Both the position numbers and the translations under genes were made by a program. The notes under the pieces were generated by a model that worked only from the letters and a program-made list of their open reading frames with translations, ran no database searches and was not told the DNA's origin. Of a stretch of DNA of 64,000 nt, positions 1 through 11,581 are shown one piece after another. Position 1 is the first letter of the stretch. The number at the start of each line of letters is the position of its first letter. Origin of the DNA: Sciurus carolinensis (Eukaryota; Chordata; Mammalia; Rodentia; Sciuridae); assembly GCF_902686445.1 (NCBI RefSeq), contig NC_062214.1:48617454-48681453 (forward strand), read 5' to 3'.

Positions 1-65
1 ATCTTATACCCCTATTAAAATATTCAAAGGGGATGGAAATCCCAAAATGGGATTCAGATTATGTA

Positions 66-96
66 AAAAAAAAAAGAAGAAGAAGAAGAAGAAGAC
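66..96. repeat. A-rich / (AAG)n microsatellite
   Basis: An A run followed by about seven AAG units. It lies directly before an L1 3' end, at the place where intact copies carry a TATATATA stretch. Confidence 0.85.
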
Positions 97-102
97 TGGG
101 TA

Positions 103-511
103 GTATTACCCAGCCTTAAAGAAGAATGAAATCATGGCATTTGCCAGTAAATGGATGGAGCTGGAGAATGTTATACTAAATGAAATAAGCCAATCCCAAA
201 AAAACAAAGGAAAATGTTTTCTCTGATATGCGGATACTAATTCACAATAAGCGAGGAGGGCTAGGGAGGAATAGAGTTACTTGAGATTAGGTAGAGGAAA
301 GAGAAGGAGGTGATGGGGTCTAGGGGTAGGAAAGATAGTAGAATGAATCAGACATTATTATATAACTATACAACTGATAAGATTTTATATCATGTACAAC
401 CAGAAGAATGAGAAATTATACTCCATGTGTAGATGATATATCAAAATGCATTCTACTGTGATATATAACTAATTAGAACAAATAAATAAATAAATGAAAA
501 AGAAGAAGAAA
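103..511 (+). mobile_element. L1 3' end, 5'-truncated
   Basis: The sequence matches the last coding part and 3'UTR of the L1 copies at 47.4 kb and 53.6 kb. It reads through the segment equivalent to the ORF2 C-terminus (ATGGCATTTGCCAG, then GGAGAATGTTATACTAAATG), continues into the G-rich 3'UTR, and ends in AATAAATAAATAAATG and an A-rich tail. It is diverged and non-coding, so it is an old truncated insertion. Confidence 0.8.
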
Positions 512-689
512 AGGATTCATAACAAACATATGCAATGACCTCAATTGATAGGTATAGAGGTAAAAGGTGCCGACAAGTAATTTCATAAAAGAGTGGCATC
601 TGTATGTGTAAAGGCACAAGGAACAGCACATGAACAGCATTCTCTACTTGATAAAGTAGTCCTCTATGGGGGTAGAGGTAAACAATTTT

Positions 690-777
690 TGTGTGTGTGT
701 GTGGTGCTGGGGATTTGAACCCAGGGCCTTGTGCTTGCAAGGTAAGCTCTCTAGCAACTGAGCTAGATCCCCAACCT
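690..777 (-). mobile_element. ID-type SINE (tRNA-derived)
   Basis: Read on the minus strand this is the rodent ID core: a TGGGGATNTAGCTCAG box A region, then a GGTTCAAATCC box B. A short GT-rich tail lies at 690-702. A perfect 15-bp target-site duplication (GAGGTAAACAATTTT) lies at 675-689 and 778-792, so the ends are exact and the insertion is fairly young. It is a retroposon, not a functional tRNA gene. Confidence 0.9.
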
Positions 778-906
778 GAGGTAAACAATTTTGAAACCAC
801 TGCACATTGTTGTTTAACAATTGAGGAAAATTGATGGCAGATGGTGGGAGCTTGGTTTCTAAAGTAGTAGAAGATTATATACAATCAAGGACTAGAATTA
901 TTCTTA

Positions 907-1306
907 CTGTTTCGATATTAGGTGTCCCCCAAAAGGTCTTGTGTTAATGCAGGAATATTCAAGATAAAAGGATTGGACTATGAGAGCAGTAATCTAATCA
1001 GTCCATCATAGTTTGATTGGACTAACTGGGTGGTGACTTAATCAGGTGGGGCATGACAGGAGGTTACCCTGGATGGGTTTATCATTCCTCTCAGCAACCT
1101 TTCCTTCTCTCTCTGCTTCCTGGTCACCAACACTGGAACAGTACTCTTCTGCCATGCCCTTTTATCATGATGTTCTGCTTCACCATAAGCCCAGAATAAT
1201 GGAATTAGTCAAAGATGGATTGAACCTCTCAAAGTACAAGACAAAATAAAATTTTCCTTCTCTAAGTTGTTCTTGTCAGATATTTTGGTTACAGTAACAA
1301 AAGGCT
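907..1306 (+). mobile_element. MaLR/ERVL-like solo LTR
   Basis: The segment starts near ATTAGGTGTCCCCCAAAA and ends near GATATTTTGGTTACAGTAAC, with ATAAAATTTTCC (polyadenylation-like) before the end. The same roughly 400-bp unit occurs in the opposite orientation at 60,113-60,486, and related units lie at 61,363-61,734 and 24,799-25,135, so it is a dispersed LTR-like family. It has no coding capacity. The family name is not certain. Confidence 0.6.
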
Positions 1307-1332
1307 GAATTTATGTTCAATTTAATATACAG

Positions 1333-1381
1333 ATGCAGAGAGAGAGAGAGAGAGAAAGAGAGAGGGAGAGAGAGAGAGAGA
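1333..1381. repeat. (GA)n microsatellite
   Basis: About 49 bases of AG dinucleotides with a few interruptions. Confidence 0.95.
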
Positions 1382-1504
1382 TACATAGGTTAGTACACAT
1401 ACATGTTTCCTGATTTTTCTGAAAGGGCCCCAAAACAGTGATACCCCACTAGCAATAAGTACATCTGATATCCATCCTTTCTGTTTTGTAGCAGACAAAT
1501 TAAC

Positions 1505-1835
1505 TTTTCCCCAAGAAGTCCACATCCTAATCTTTAAAACTTAAAGATACGTTAGGTAATCAGACTAATGGGAATTAAGTGTGTAGATGGAATTAAATTT
1601 GCTAATCAAACAAACATGGGATGAGGAAATTTTGCTGGATTATCTGGGTGGGCCCAGAGTAAAGAAAAAGGTCTTTATAACTAAAGAAGGAGGTAGAAGA
1701 AGACTCAATGCCAGAGTAATTCAATGTGAGACTTAACCAGCCACTGGGGACTTTGAGGATGGAAGGGAATCCTAAGAAAAGGGTTGCAGATCACCTCTAA
1801 AAGCTGGAAAGGGGTGGGGAGAACTTTCATGACCG
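1505..1835 (+). mobile_element. MLT1-type MaLR LTR fragment
   Basis: Recognisable MLT1 landmarks in order: GTCCACATCCTAATC, then TGGATTATCTGGGTGGGCCC near 1,637, then AGGTCTTTATAA, and AAAAGCTGGAAAGG near 1,800. It is heavily diverged and lacks a clear 3' end. MLT1 is an old mammalian LTR class; the match is by eye. Confidence 0.65.
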
Positions 1836-3124
1836 AGTGTACCTTTGGTATGACATAATGATAATGGTACTCTTACCTCTGTGGTCTTCCTCCCCTACAC
1901 CCATAGCTCTATCCTAATCATGAGAAGTGCAAGTTGTTAATAATATAAGAAACAGTGTGATGGCTGTGTGAGTACTCCCTGTATCATCTTTGAAGCATTT
2001 ATACATCTAAAATTAGTCTAATACCATGTGCATTAATTAAAAGGGTGAGACAGAATAGAAGCCTCACATGAAGTGAGGACTAATACAGTTTTACAGAGGT
2101 ATAGAACCAAAATGTTATCTCAAAAGGAGGGAAAAAAAACAGTATCCCCAAACTCTAGAAGATTTTTTGCAAGGTTAACTTAAAAGATCTGTAAGTCATC
2201 ATTTAAGTGAAAGTTCTAAGCAGTCATGTAGCTGGTTTACTTTTTTCCCTATGAAAGCAGTTTAGAAAATGTACTTCCAAGGGGACTCCTGGGAGGGCTC
2301 TGAGTTAGTTCTGTGTCACATTGTAAGTAGCTTTAGTGTGGAGTCCCTGGTTTGAAAGGGATGATGAGATTGTTTCCAACCAGCATTTATTCTCTTAGTT
2401 GAAAGAAAACGGTCCCTTCAGTTCAGAGTGTGTGTCTTGCAGGGAGCCTCAGGAAATGAGAAGCACGTGAGATGGATGAAATGCTCTTACCAGGCCTCCC
2501 GGCAGCACTGTGACCTCCAGGTTCCGGGAGACTTCACTCAGCCTCTGGCTGAAACCTAGGGCTGGAGAGTATGTTTTCATACGGTGGCCTCAGACAACAC
2601 TGCAGGACGCCCATTTCCTTGAGCTGATAGTCTTGAAGCAGTGGGATGTCACAAAACACAGAGGAGGGTTAATGGGAAAAAATAGCCCCTGAAGAGAAAG
2701 TTTTAATCCACAGGAGGAGGCATTTAAAAATAAAGCAACTGTTCCTGCTGGGGAATACTGAAAAAAGGTGCAGAAACAGGGTCCTTTTATTTCCACATTG
2801 AAGAACTGAATTTCTTTTCCGTCATGAAGACCTCTGTCCTATAATGATGCTGACTCTTGTTTTTCTTCCATCCCAAAATCCTACACTGCAGTTTCAGTAG
2901 CACATAATTCTTTCATTAGATAAAACTGGGGTGCAGGGCAAGAAACAACTCCTGTTCACTGTTGGCACCTGGCCCCTGCTGCCAGAGACCTAGGTCACAT
3001 ACCCCTCAGTCTCCCAGCCAGATCAAAAGGAGAGCAGGGCCGCAATGACTGGCCAGCTGACACAACTCAAACAGGCACTCCACTTAGATTATGTTTCTTC
3101 TCAGGTGGCTTAGGGTGTCTATAG
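1836..3124. other. Unassigned single-copy-like DNA
   Basis: No repeat landmark, RNA gene or open frame with recognisable protein motifs was seen. Short open frames here have no family features and are treated as chance. Confidence 0.5.
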
Positions 3125-3560
3125 TGGTCCATTTTCCATTGCTGTAACAAAATACCAGAGGCTGAATATAAAGAAAAGAGTTTTAATGTTCTCAGTTCTG
3201 GAAGTTCAAGGATATGACATGAGCATTGTCTTGGCTCTGATAAGGACCTTCTTGGGTGCATCGCATGGTGAATGATATCGTGGTGGGAGCCTGAGAGGGA
3301 ACAGGACATCACATAGCAAGATAGGAAGCCAGGGTGGGAAGGGGAGTGTTCTTTTATAAAAAATTCTCCTGAGAACTAACCAGGGCAGCCTAAGAAGTGA
3401 TTAATTCCTTCAAAGTGCAACACACTTAATGACCTAATTATTTTTGACTAGGCCTCACCTCTTCAAGGTTCCATCACCTCCCACACTACCACACTGAGGA
3501 CCAAGCTTCCAACGCATGAATCTTTGAAGAAAACATCTAAACCATATCCAAACCACAGTA
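3125..3560 (-). mobile_element. MST/MLT-type MaLR LTR, antisense
   Basis: It starts with the antisense MaLR end (TTTTCCATTGCTGTAACAAAATACCAGAGGCTG in short), passes AAGAAAAGAGTTTTAATG, the variable middle and GGCCTCACCTCTTCAAGG, and ends with TCTAAACCATATCCAAACC. This is the familiar reverse-orientation MaLR layout. It has no coding capacity. Confidence 0.7.
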
Positions 3561-3564
3561 GGCT

Positions 3565-3695
3565 TTCATGTTCAGATCCCTTATCATTAAAATGGGAATA
3601 CTGATAGTTCTCTGGAAGATTTTCATGAGGATGAATTATCAGAGATTCTTAGCATAAATCCTGGCCCAGAGTGGGTGCTCAAAATGCTGTAAAAC
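3565..3695 (+). mobile_element. MIR SINE fragment
   Basis: A diverged MIR core and 3' side: AAAATGGGAATACTGATAGT, then ATGAGGATGAATTA, then GGCCCAGAGTGGGTGCTCAA. It is an ancient mammalian tRNA-derived SINE. Confidence 0.55.
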
Positions 3696-4109
3696 CACCT
3701 GTATCCTTTAGTTGGGTACTTGAGGCCTTGATCATGTGTACATTTTTGTGTTGTTTTCTGAGTATATCTAGTTCCAAATGATTTGGGACTTTTATCCTTT
3801 GGGATATTGAATATGGAATATTGCATATGCAATGATTTGGGAATTTTATCCTTTTTTCTGGCATTGTCCTGCTGTTTTAAAGAGTTCCAGGGATAGTTGA
3901 TGTCCCAAAATTGTTTTTGCTAATTTGTATTTGTCAAGTGAAACCCATGAAGTGGCTTCATCAACAAATAAGATCCCCCAAACATTGCAAATGTAGCCAC
4001 CCACAAGCACCACAGGAAGTCATATAATGACACAGCTCCCCAGCTTATTAAGTTATTTTTATATTTATTTATAAATATTTTATATTTATTTATTTTTATA
4101 TTTCATATT
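3696..4109. other. AT-rich unassigned DNA with a short duplication
   Basis: A 24-bp motif (AATGATTTGGGACTTTTATC and four more bases) at 3,777-3,800 recurs with one mismatch at 3,831-3,854. A TTTATA-rich stretch occupies about 4,037-4,110. No gene was seen. Confidence 0.5.
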
Positions 4110-4265
4110 TATTAAGCTCTGTTCTGAACTTTCCATGCATCATTTCATTGACTCCTCAAGCAATGCTATGAGTTAAATATTACCAGTGTCCCCACTTTAA
4201 AATGAGGAAATGGTAGTATGGGGTGGGGGGGTGGTAAATTCCTCAAGATCAGATAGCTGCACACT
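4110..4265 (-). mobile_element. MIR SINE, antisense
   Basis: The antisense MIR order is visible: TTAAGCTCTGTTCTGAAC, TCATTTCATTGACTCCTCA, ACTTTAAAATGAGGAAA, then CTCAAGATCAGATAGCTG. A poly-G stretch interrupts it near 4,220-4,232. Confidence 0.6.
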
Positions 4266-4615
4266 TGGAGAACAGGACACAAATGCAGAAGAGTTCACCT
4301 CCAAAGCCAATTCTTCTTACCCTCTGTCTATCCCTAACTATCTAGCTCATCAACTCACTAACTGGAGGCTTCATACAGCTGCTTCCAAACATAATCCAAG
4401 TGTTCATTTTCACAGGCTGAAATGAAGTGGTTCAACTCAATTTCCAAAATACTGAATTCATTTGATGTGGCTTGGTAGCCTGCTTTGTTGTGTTGTTCTA
4501 ACCTCAACTTTAGTCCTTATTCCCACTGGAAACCACCTCAGTGGACAACATTCCTTAGGGACTAGCAGCTAGCAGCATTGGGTGAAGCACAACATTTAAC
4601 CTTCCTTAGTGTCAA

Positions 4616-4696
4616 TTTATATATATATATATATATAGATATATATATATAGATATATATATATACACACACACATATATATACACACATATATAA
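4616..4696. repeat. (TA)n/(CA)n compound microsatellite
   Basis: About 80 bases of TA dinucleotides with GATATA interruptions and short CACACA blocks. Confidence 0.95.
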
Positions 4697-4789
4697 TCTA
4701 CATATTCAATTTCTCTGCATTAAATGACTCAATTCCACATGTCCAAACATGAACTCGTTATCCCCAGAAAGTAGCTTCAGATGCTGTCT

Positions 4790-5340
4790 TCTCATCCAAA
4801 GTGATGTTGACTCTATCCATTCTGTTATGACAAAAAGCTTGGAGTCTTCCTTATAAAATCTCTTACACCCAATAATGACAGCATTAGCAAAGCTGATGTG
4901 CCCTACCTTCAAAGAGATTTCACATATAATATTCCATTCCATCACTCAAATATGGGCCATTATCCTCCTTTTCCTTTATTAACCAAATGACCTACCAACA
5001 GGTTCTTTTCTTTCTGATCTCCCGCAACACACACAATGCAGCATTACCTGCATTTACAATCAAGCCATGTCAAGCATTTACTCAAAATTTCTAGTGAATG
5101 ATCCATTCCAAGTGAAGGCCAAAGTCCACATGCAGGCCCTGCCCTCCCTGGACCCCTTCTCCCCTCAGGTGCTTTCCTCTGACTCTCCCTTTCCTCTCAT
5201 TTCCAAGTCATACTGACCTTTTCTATTTTTCTGCATGAAGCCAATCTTGCAGAGGTGATGGGGTCTTATCCAGCTCTTCCCTCTGCACAGTTCACAATAT
5301 TCTTATCCCAGATTTCTATGTGTGACCTCCCTCACATATA
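4790..5340 (+). mobile_element. L2 LINE, degenerate 3' region
   Basis: The segment AAAAAGCTTGGAGTCTTCCT near 4,831 matches the L2 coding-strand pattern, followed by the Pro/Leu-rich stretch and AAGTCCACATGCAGGCCCTG near 5,120. The match is diverged and without an open frame. L2 is an ancient, inactive mammalian LINE. Confidence 0.55.
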
Positions 5341-6224
5341 CAAAAGAAAGTGGACCTGGAATCCCTTCACCAGATTCTCTTCATTACTCCTTTCTCAGAG
5401 ACAACAATGTGGACATTGCTGCTGCCACCACTACTCTTGCCAGGCTGTGCTAACAAGGATTCCAGCTACACCCCCAGGTCCACCAACCCCACATACTCAC
5501 TTAAACTCTGTGCTAAGCTACCACTTCTGAACTCAGATCAGATACATATTGTGAACTGTTGGTCTGGATCATGGTGAAATTTCCAGTGTGGGCTGCTAGT
5601 GTGGACTAGAATGAGATGCATACTGTGGACTGGTGGTCTGGACTTGGGTGAGATTCATGGTGTGGTTTTTATTCTGATTTCCTGGGTAGCTTTCAAGGAT
5701 GGTCAACCTGTGAATGCCAAGGGGTAGCTACCCATGAGTTAAACATGCACCACAGTGTGAGGATCAGTAATAGGAAACGACAGTACAGCTCTTTCTCCTT
5801 TCCATGGATGCTCCCAAGTACAGTTTGTTCTAAGGATGCACTGAGCAAACACACCGCTGATCCATCTGCCACTTCTCATTGTGGCACTTTATAAGGTTTG
5901 ACCCCTGAGTGACTCACCTCTTCACATTGTTTTGCACTCTCCCTAACCTCATGTCACTCTCCTAGGATTGCACCTTCATGTTGTCTCACTTTCTTCCTTG
6001 CCTCAGACTCTGATTTTTGGAAGACTTGGACTCAGCTATATCCTAATGCTTTTGCTCTTGTATCTCAAAAAGACCCATCTGATTGCACTGTTTAATACCC
6101 TCAGACATCCACCACACTTCTGGTGTCCTTGATCTAGCTGTAATATTTTATTATTTTTTTAAAAATCACATTTAGCACCTGCTAGTGTGCTATACATTTA
6201 CTTATTTATAATATTTATTGTTTG
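5341..6224. other. Unassigned DNA containing a minisatellite
   Basis: No gene or named repeat was recognised apart from the three-unit tandem repeat at 5,548-5,658. Confidence 0.5.
5548..5658. repeat. Three degenerate 37-bp tandem units
   Basis: Units at 5,548-5,584, 5,585-5,621 and 5,622-5,658 align end to end. Each carries a version of GTGGACTGGTGGTCTGGA followed by a TGAGATTCAT-like end. A partial fourth unit (GGTGTGG) follows. Confidence 0.7.
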
Positions 6225-6350
6225 CATCTGTCTTCTCCTGTTAACATGGAAGCTGAGGGTGGGAATCTTTGCTTTCTTCAGTGATCTATGTCAGGCATCT
6301 ACCAGTGCCTGGGACTCAGTAAATATTTAGTCACAATTAAATCAGGTTGT
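6225..6350 (+). mobile_element. L2 LINE 3' end fragment
   Basis: L2 3' landmarks: GTTAACATGGAAGCTGAGGG, then CAGTGCCTGGGACTCAGTAA and AATATTTAGTCACAATTAAA. Confidence 0.5.
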
Positions 6351-6489
6351 TGTTAGGTTAAATGAGAAAATGGGAGAATTGCCAGGCATGTGGCATTTAT
6401 GATGAATTACAGCACCAAGCTGTTTCCAGGGAAAAGCCTTCCTCTTAACAACCACCTCTTATTTACAGTAAGACAATTGGGATTTATAT

Positions 6490-6955
6490 CAATTTGTGAC
6501 ATACCAAGTGTTCCAGTTACTATGGCTTTCTAACAACCTTGACTTGGATCATGAAAGATATTGTATTATTCATTTGGTTTCTGTGTGTCAAAAGTTGGAA
6601 AGGACATGGTCTGGTTGACTTGTCTCTTCTTTGTGGTATTGGGAGCCTCAGCTGAAGATTTGATGGTAGGGACATTCCATGGTTAGAGGTTGAAATTATC
6701 TGGAGCCATCTTTTGTCCCTGTCTGATGACTGATGCTGAATAGTGGCTGGAACCAAAGCTAGTCAGCAGAAATATCTCCATGTGGGGTGTCTGGTTTTGA
6801 GTTTCCTCAAAATCATGCCTGAGACTTGAGAGCTGAATTCTCTAGACACAGATGTGACCTTGCATCAAAAGCCACAAAGCATCCTTTGTGCTGTAGTCAC
6901 ACACCTGCCAGACTCAAAAAAGAGAACAGACCCATCTCTGGGAGAAATGTCACAT
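6490..6955. mobile_element. Ancient mammalian LTR-like repeat, name unsure
   Basis: The order of landmarks follows a widespread old mammalian repeat: CTGTGTGTCAAAAGTTGG, an internal GGGAGCCTCAGCTG, CTCCATGTGGGGTGTCTGG, CAAAAGCCACAAAGCATC, and ACAGACCCATCTCTGGGAG. The same family seems to flank L1 copy A at 28.5 kb and 35.4-35.7 kb. The family cannot be named from memory. Confidence 0.4.
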
Positions 6956-7939
6956 GAAAGTATCACAACCAAGAGGAGGTAAGGAGTCATGACAACAATG
7001 TGGGATCCTGATTGGAATCCTGGAACAGAAAAAGAATATCAGATAAAAAGTAAGGGAATACCAACAAAGCACAGACTTCAGTTCATAATGATATATCAAT
7101 AATAGTTCATTAATTGTGAAAAATATGCCACATGAATGTAAGATGGTAAGGTGGTAATTATAAGGGAAATTGGATGTAGGGGACATGAAAATTTTGCACT
7201 GTCTTCATAATTGTTCTATAAACAGTCTATTCTAGAAAATAGAGTTTATTTTCAAAAAGGAAAATAGAAGAACACATGGGACTAGATATCTTATTGTGAG
7301 CTTTTAATATAGTATTGATACGCTACAACAAGTAGTGCTGGTGACCACCTTGAGGGAGAGGGCTGGAACACATATATTTAGTGGTGCTGAAATCACCATG
7401 AAGTTTCTAGATAAGGCAATCTTTATTATCCAAGATATAAAGGGAATAAGAGCAACTCAATGAAAAAACAACACATGATCTGAGAATTCCTTCAGGGTTT
7501 CACTTTAAAATGCACTATGGTCATACAGTCAGTTATCACTACGTGCATCATCTGCATGTAGAGGTTTCCCCAAGTTTAACAGCACAGAGTTCTCTTAATT
7601 ATTTGGTTAAAGATTGCATAAGTATTCACTAATGACACAAAAACCAACCATATGCAATTTTAAATATGATGAATATGCAGTGGAGCTTTTTTTGTCAGAA
7701 TTGCAGATACTTTTGGGATTTTTTTTTCATCTCTTAAAATTAAGTTTAAAATTTCAAAAATGTCATTGGATTAAAAATAAATCTAAGATATCAAAAGGTG
7801 TGGAAGAAGGGAGTGTGGTAAATTAAAGATGATCACTGACACCCTGGCCTTCATTGCAATGAGAGGTGGGGTCTAGTCTCCCTCCCCTTATAGGGGCTAA
7901 CCTTAACAGCATATGTGACCATAGGTAACAGCAGGAGTG
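6956..7939. other. Unassigned AT-rich DNA
   Basis: No repeat landmark, RNA or credible coding frame was recognised. Confidence 0.5.
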
Positions 7940-8475
7940 TAATGGTTAATTTGAATTGTCAGCTTGATTGGATTAAGAGATGCCAATGATTATGTGGCCT
8001 CTGGGTGTGTCAATGAGGGCATGTCTAGGAAGATTGGAATGTGGGAAAGGAACTGAAGTGGAGCCCCTCCCTGAGCATGGGCAGCACTACCCAATAGGAT
8101 GGAATAAAAACTGGAAGAACAAGAAAGCAGATGCAGGTGCAAGCTCGGCTCTTCTTGAACGGGTTCTGTATAGCTGCTTTGATCATCTGAGGATATAGAA
8201 CTCTCACTTCACTCTTCCAAAGTGGACTCCACCAGTGATTCTCTAGGTAGTTTCCAGAACCCTTGGTCTTGGACTGGGTAGCACTATTGATCTTTCTTGT
8301 TCTGAGGCTTCTGCATCTTGAACTGCGCATCTGCTGGTTCTTCCAACTCTCCAACTGCAGATAGCCATTTTGGATTATCCAGCATCTGGTCATGTAAGCT
8401 AATCTAATAAATCCCCTTTTATAATCATACTTCCTGTTGATTATATTCCTCTAGAGAACCCTGACTAATACAAGG
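7940..8475 (+). mobile_element. ERVL/MaLR-class LTR, plus orientation
   Basis: It opens with GTAATGGTTAATTTGAATTG and GTCAGCTTGATTGG, passes CTGGGTGTGTCAATGAGGGC, and ends with CTCTAGAGAACCCTGACTAA. The same family lies antisense at 20,206-20,605, where it begins TTGGGTTTTCCAGAGAAAC. This is a well-known old LTR layout (MLT-type). AATAAATCCCC near 8,405 is the expected polyadenylation region. No coding capacity. Confidence 0.65.
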
Positions 8476-9036
8476 AGTGACTTTCTGAATTTTCCAGGGC
8501 TGCATCACAAGACCATGTGCAGGTTCTGCTCTTAGAAGCTGACCACCATGATGTGAGAAACCCAAGCCACATGGAAAGGTCAGTGGGTAGATGTTTGAAT
8601 GATATGCTCCAGTCAAATTTCCAGCTAAGCCAATTTCATCTGTCAGTCACTTTAGATATGTAGCCCAGTCAAGATACCTGCAGCCATGGCCACCATCTGA
8701 CTATAACCACAGGAGGGATCATAAGTAGGGACCACCCAACTGAGCCTAGTCAACTTGAAGAGGTCTGAAAGATAATGATTTGGTTTAAGCCAACAAGTGT
8801 TAGAATGGTTTTGCAGCAGCAAATAGTCTACACAAGGATTTCTAGATATTTAATCATTAACATTTTAAAAACTTTAAGAAGCTTAAAATTGACTAAATGC
8901 CATGTAAGAATTGTGGGGAAATGTAGAAAAAATGCTAGTGAAAGAAAAGAATATTTCAATTGAATTTGAATTAATCAAATAGAAGGGTAGAGTATGACTC
9001 ATCAGCAAGTTGTCATCAATGGGAATGTATAAGAGA
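8476..9036. other. Unassigned DNA
   Basis: No repeat landmark or gene was recognised. Confidence 0.5.
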
Positions 9037-9240
9037 GAATGGTGGATGTGGTGGCACATTCCTGTAATCCCACCTACTGGAGAGGCTGAGGTAAAAGGAT
9101 TGCAAGTTAAAGACCAGCCTCATCGACTTAGCAAGACCCTGTCTCAAAATAAAAAATTGAATTATGGGGGATATATCTCAGTAGCAGAACCCCCCTCAGT
9201 TCAATCCCCAATAACACAAACACATACATACACTTTAAAA
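9037..9240 (+). mobile_element. B1-dID chimeric SINE
   Basis: The 5' half is 7SL-derived: GTGGTGGCACATTCCTGTAA, GAGGCTGAGG and AAGACCCTGTCTCAAAAT. The 3' half is tRNA/ID-derived: GGGGGATATATCTCAGTAGC and TTCAATCCCC. An A-rich CACATACATAC tail follows. This B1-dID dimer is typical of squirrels and related rodents and is one of the reasons for the host call. Confidence 0.85.
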
Positions 9241-9732
9241 TATGCCCTCATGATGAGTATAGGGTAGTGAATTTGGAATGATTTATTTTTAGACCCCTTA
9301 ATTTATGTATTTATTTATTCAATTAGCTATTTGTTACTCATTTTAAGTCACACAAAACATATCACTAGATATAAAGTTAGAACCTTAAATTTTTTTTCAT
9401 ATTAACTCTAGGACCATCACATCCTCTCTTGCCCCTCTCATAGTCCAAATAAGATGATTTCCATAGGCATGTTTTCTAATATTCTGAAAGCCAGAGTATA
9501 AAACTTCCCAGGATGGTTGACCTTTGATTGGGATAAGAGGTGGGAGTACAGTTGTAGACAGAATACTCCAGAAAGATGAAGCAGAAATGCAAAGTCACCT
9601 GCAGCAACATCAGGTCTGGTGGATCCTTTGGGAGCAAGCAACAACTGAAAAGTGGTTACTGAAGAAGCAAAGAGAGTTTCCTAATTATTTCTTGTAAAAC
9701 TGTGCCATTAGAGCCTCATGTGATCACTGAGC
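9241..9732. other. Unassigned DNA
   Basis: A short TTTA-rich patch at about 9,285-9,325; otherwise nothing recognised. Confidence 0.5.
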
Positions 9733-9997
9733 TCTTGAAACACGGCCAGTCCACACTGAGAAGTGTGAGGTGAAGTGCACACTGGATTTTGAATGCTTAA
9801 TATGAAAAGGGTATTATAAGAGCCCATTAATATTTCTACACTGATTACATTAAAATAATAAAGTTTTAGATATTCTACACAAATAAAAAATGTTCTTAAA
9901 ATTCTTTTAAATTTTCTTTGATGTTATTTCTAGAAAGTTTAAGGTTATATATTCAACTGGTGTTGTTTTTCTGTGGAACAGCACTTATCTAATGTAT
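9733..9997. mobile_element. hAT-Charlie-type nonautonomous DNA transposon
   Basis: Landmarks in order: CAGTCCACACTGAGAAGTGT, GGATTTTGAATGCTTAATAT, CTACACTGATTACATTAAAA, TTTCTAGAAAGTTTAAGG and CTGTGGAACAGCACTTATCT. This order matches a common old mammalian hAT MITE. The exact family name is not certain and its termini are decayed. Confidence 0.55.
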
Positions 9998-10944
9998 TGG
10001 CCTTCCATAGTGTTTGTCACATCCTCCTTTAAGATTGATTTGAATAATCTGCAGTTTGGTTGCATCTTTAATGCAGAGAACTGTAAGGTCTTTAAAGAAT
10101 GTCAACTCATTAATCTGTAAAAACCACTAAGAGAAGCAGTGGCGTTTAGATAAAGCATGGTATAACTTATATCTTGTTTTTCAGGACTCAGGAAAGATAT
10201 CTTTCCAAAATCTTCATATATCATCCTCAAAGAAGAAATGAAATTATAGTTTTCTAAATGTATAATTCTAACAGTTAAACAACTGTTAGGGAGACAAAAC
10301 ACAATCTAGACTCAGGTTCCAAATTCACCTAGTAGTTCTTACGTGTGCATGATAAATAATGTGCTCAGGTCACACTGTTCAAATGCATGTTATGATTATC
10401 CTGTGTGTCCCTTAAATAGATTTTGGCATGATCCTAAGATCAGACAAGAAAGGGTTATCCATGGAATGTGAAATTTTATTGTTACTAAGGACCTCAGATA
10501 CCTGCCGATCACACTTTCTTGTAATGTATGGGTGCTTGTGTCCAAGGCTGGACTCTGAATGCCAGAGCAGATAGGAAGCTTGTCTCTCAAGAGGTAACTC
10601 ATGTGTAAAAGCTCCAGTGTCTGTGACCTTCATGTGCATCTGGCAAGATGACATCTCAATGCCAGATGACATGACTTAATGCTGGTAATCACCAGAGATA
10701 AACTTTAAACATCATTGAGACCTAGGGATGGGAGAGGAAGGAACTCTGAAAGGCCCTAATTGTAAGTAAATCTTCTTGAACACTGGCTTTCCCTTTTCCT
10801 GAAGGATATTTCCAACATGTGTAGTCCATTTTCAAATAAAAACTGAGTGGGTAGATTCTCATCACCATGAGCTGAGATTGAAATGTATAGCTAGAAATGA
10901 GAATAATAATTATGTTGAACATAATAAAGAATAATTAAAGAGGT
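9998..10944. other. Unassigned DNA
   Basis: No repeat landmark, RNA gene or protein family recognised. Overlapping short antisense frames near 10.4-10.7 kb lack any motif. Confidence 0.5.
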
Positions 10945-11110
10945 CTCATTCTATGCTGGGCATTTTATTCCCATTAGCTCCTTTAATTGTGAGACAAAGT
11001 TGCAATTATATCTTATGTCTAAATGATAATGGGGCAGACTCAGAAGGGCTAAGTGGCTTGTACACATTCCCATAGCTAAGAAATCATGAAGTCAATCACA
11101 AAAGTGGGTT
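10945..11110 (-). mobile_element. MIR SINE, antisense
   Basis: Antisense MIR landmarks: TATGCTGGGCATTTTATTCC, GCTCCTTTAATTGTGAG, CAGACTCAGAAGGGCTAAGT and CATAGCTAAGAAATCATG. Confidence 0.65.
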
Positions 11111-11249
11111 GTCTCCACTCAAAGTAAGCATGGTCAATAATTTTAGAATACTATCTCCAATGAATTATACCCTTGTCTGGGTTTGGCAAAAGAAGAGGCA
11201 TTGATGGTGGAAAGCAGAAACCACAAAGTTAGCATGACAACGAACCAAG

Positions 11250-11581
11250 GTTAGTTCAGCCATAGGAAGAATGAGATTATGTCACTTGCAAGAAAATGTA
11301 TTGGACCGGAGAACATCATGTTAAAGTGAAATAACCAGACTCAGAAAGTAAAGGGTCATATGTTTTCTCTCATATGTGGAATCTAGAGATGAAAAAGAGA
11401 AAAAAGGTGGAGTTTCATGATAATGGAAGGGAGACTAGTAGAGTAGACGAAGATCTAGGAGGGAGGGAATTACTGGGGAATGAAATTTTTAAAATTATGT
11501 TGTGTGCTTGAACAAACATATCACAATGAAACCCACTATTATATATAATTAAAATGCACCAATAAACTTTTTTTTTTTTAG
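11250..11581 (+). mobile_element. L1 3' end, older subtype
   Basis: It begins in the sequence equivalent to the ORF2 C-terminus (AGCCATAGGAAGAATGAGAT), runs through TCATATGTTTTCTCTCATATG and the A/G-rich 3'UTR, and ends AATAAACTTTTTTTTTTTAG. The 3'UTR differs from those of copies A-C, so it is an older or different L1 lineage. Confidence 0.7.

Noticed and set aside
453..884. 143-codon minus-strand frame
   Set aside because: It runs through an ID SINE and its flanks and has no recognisable domain.
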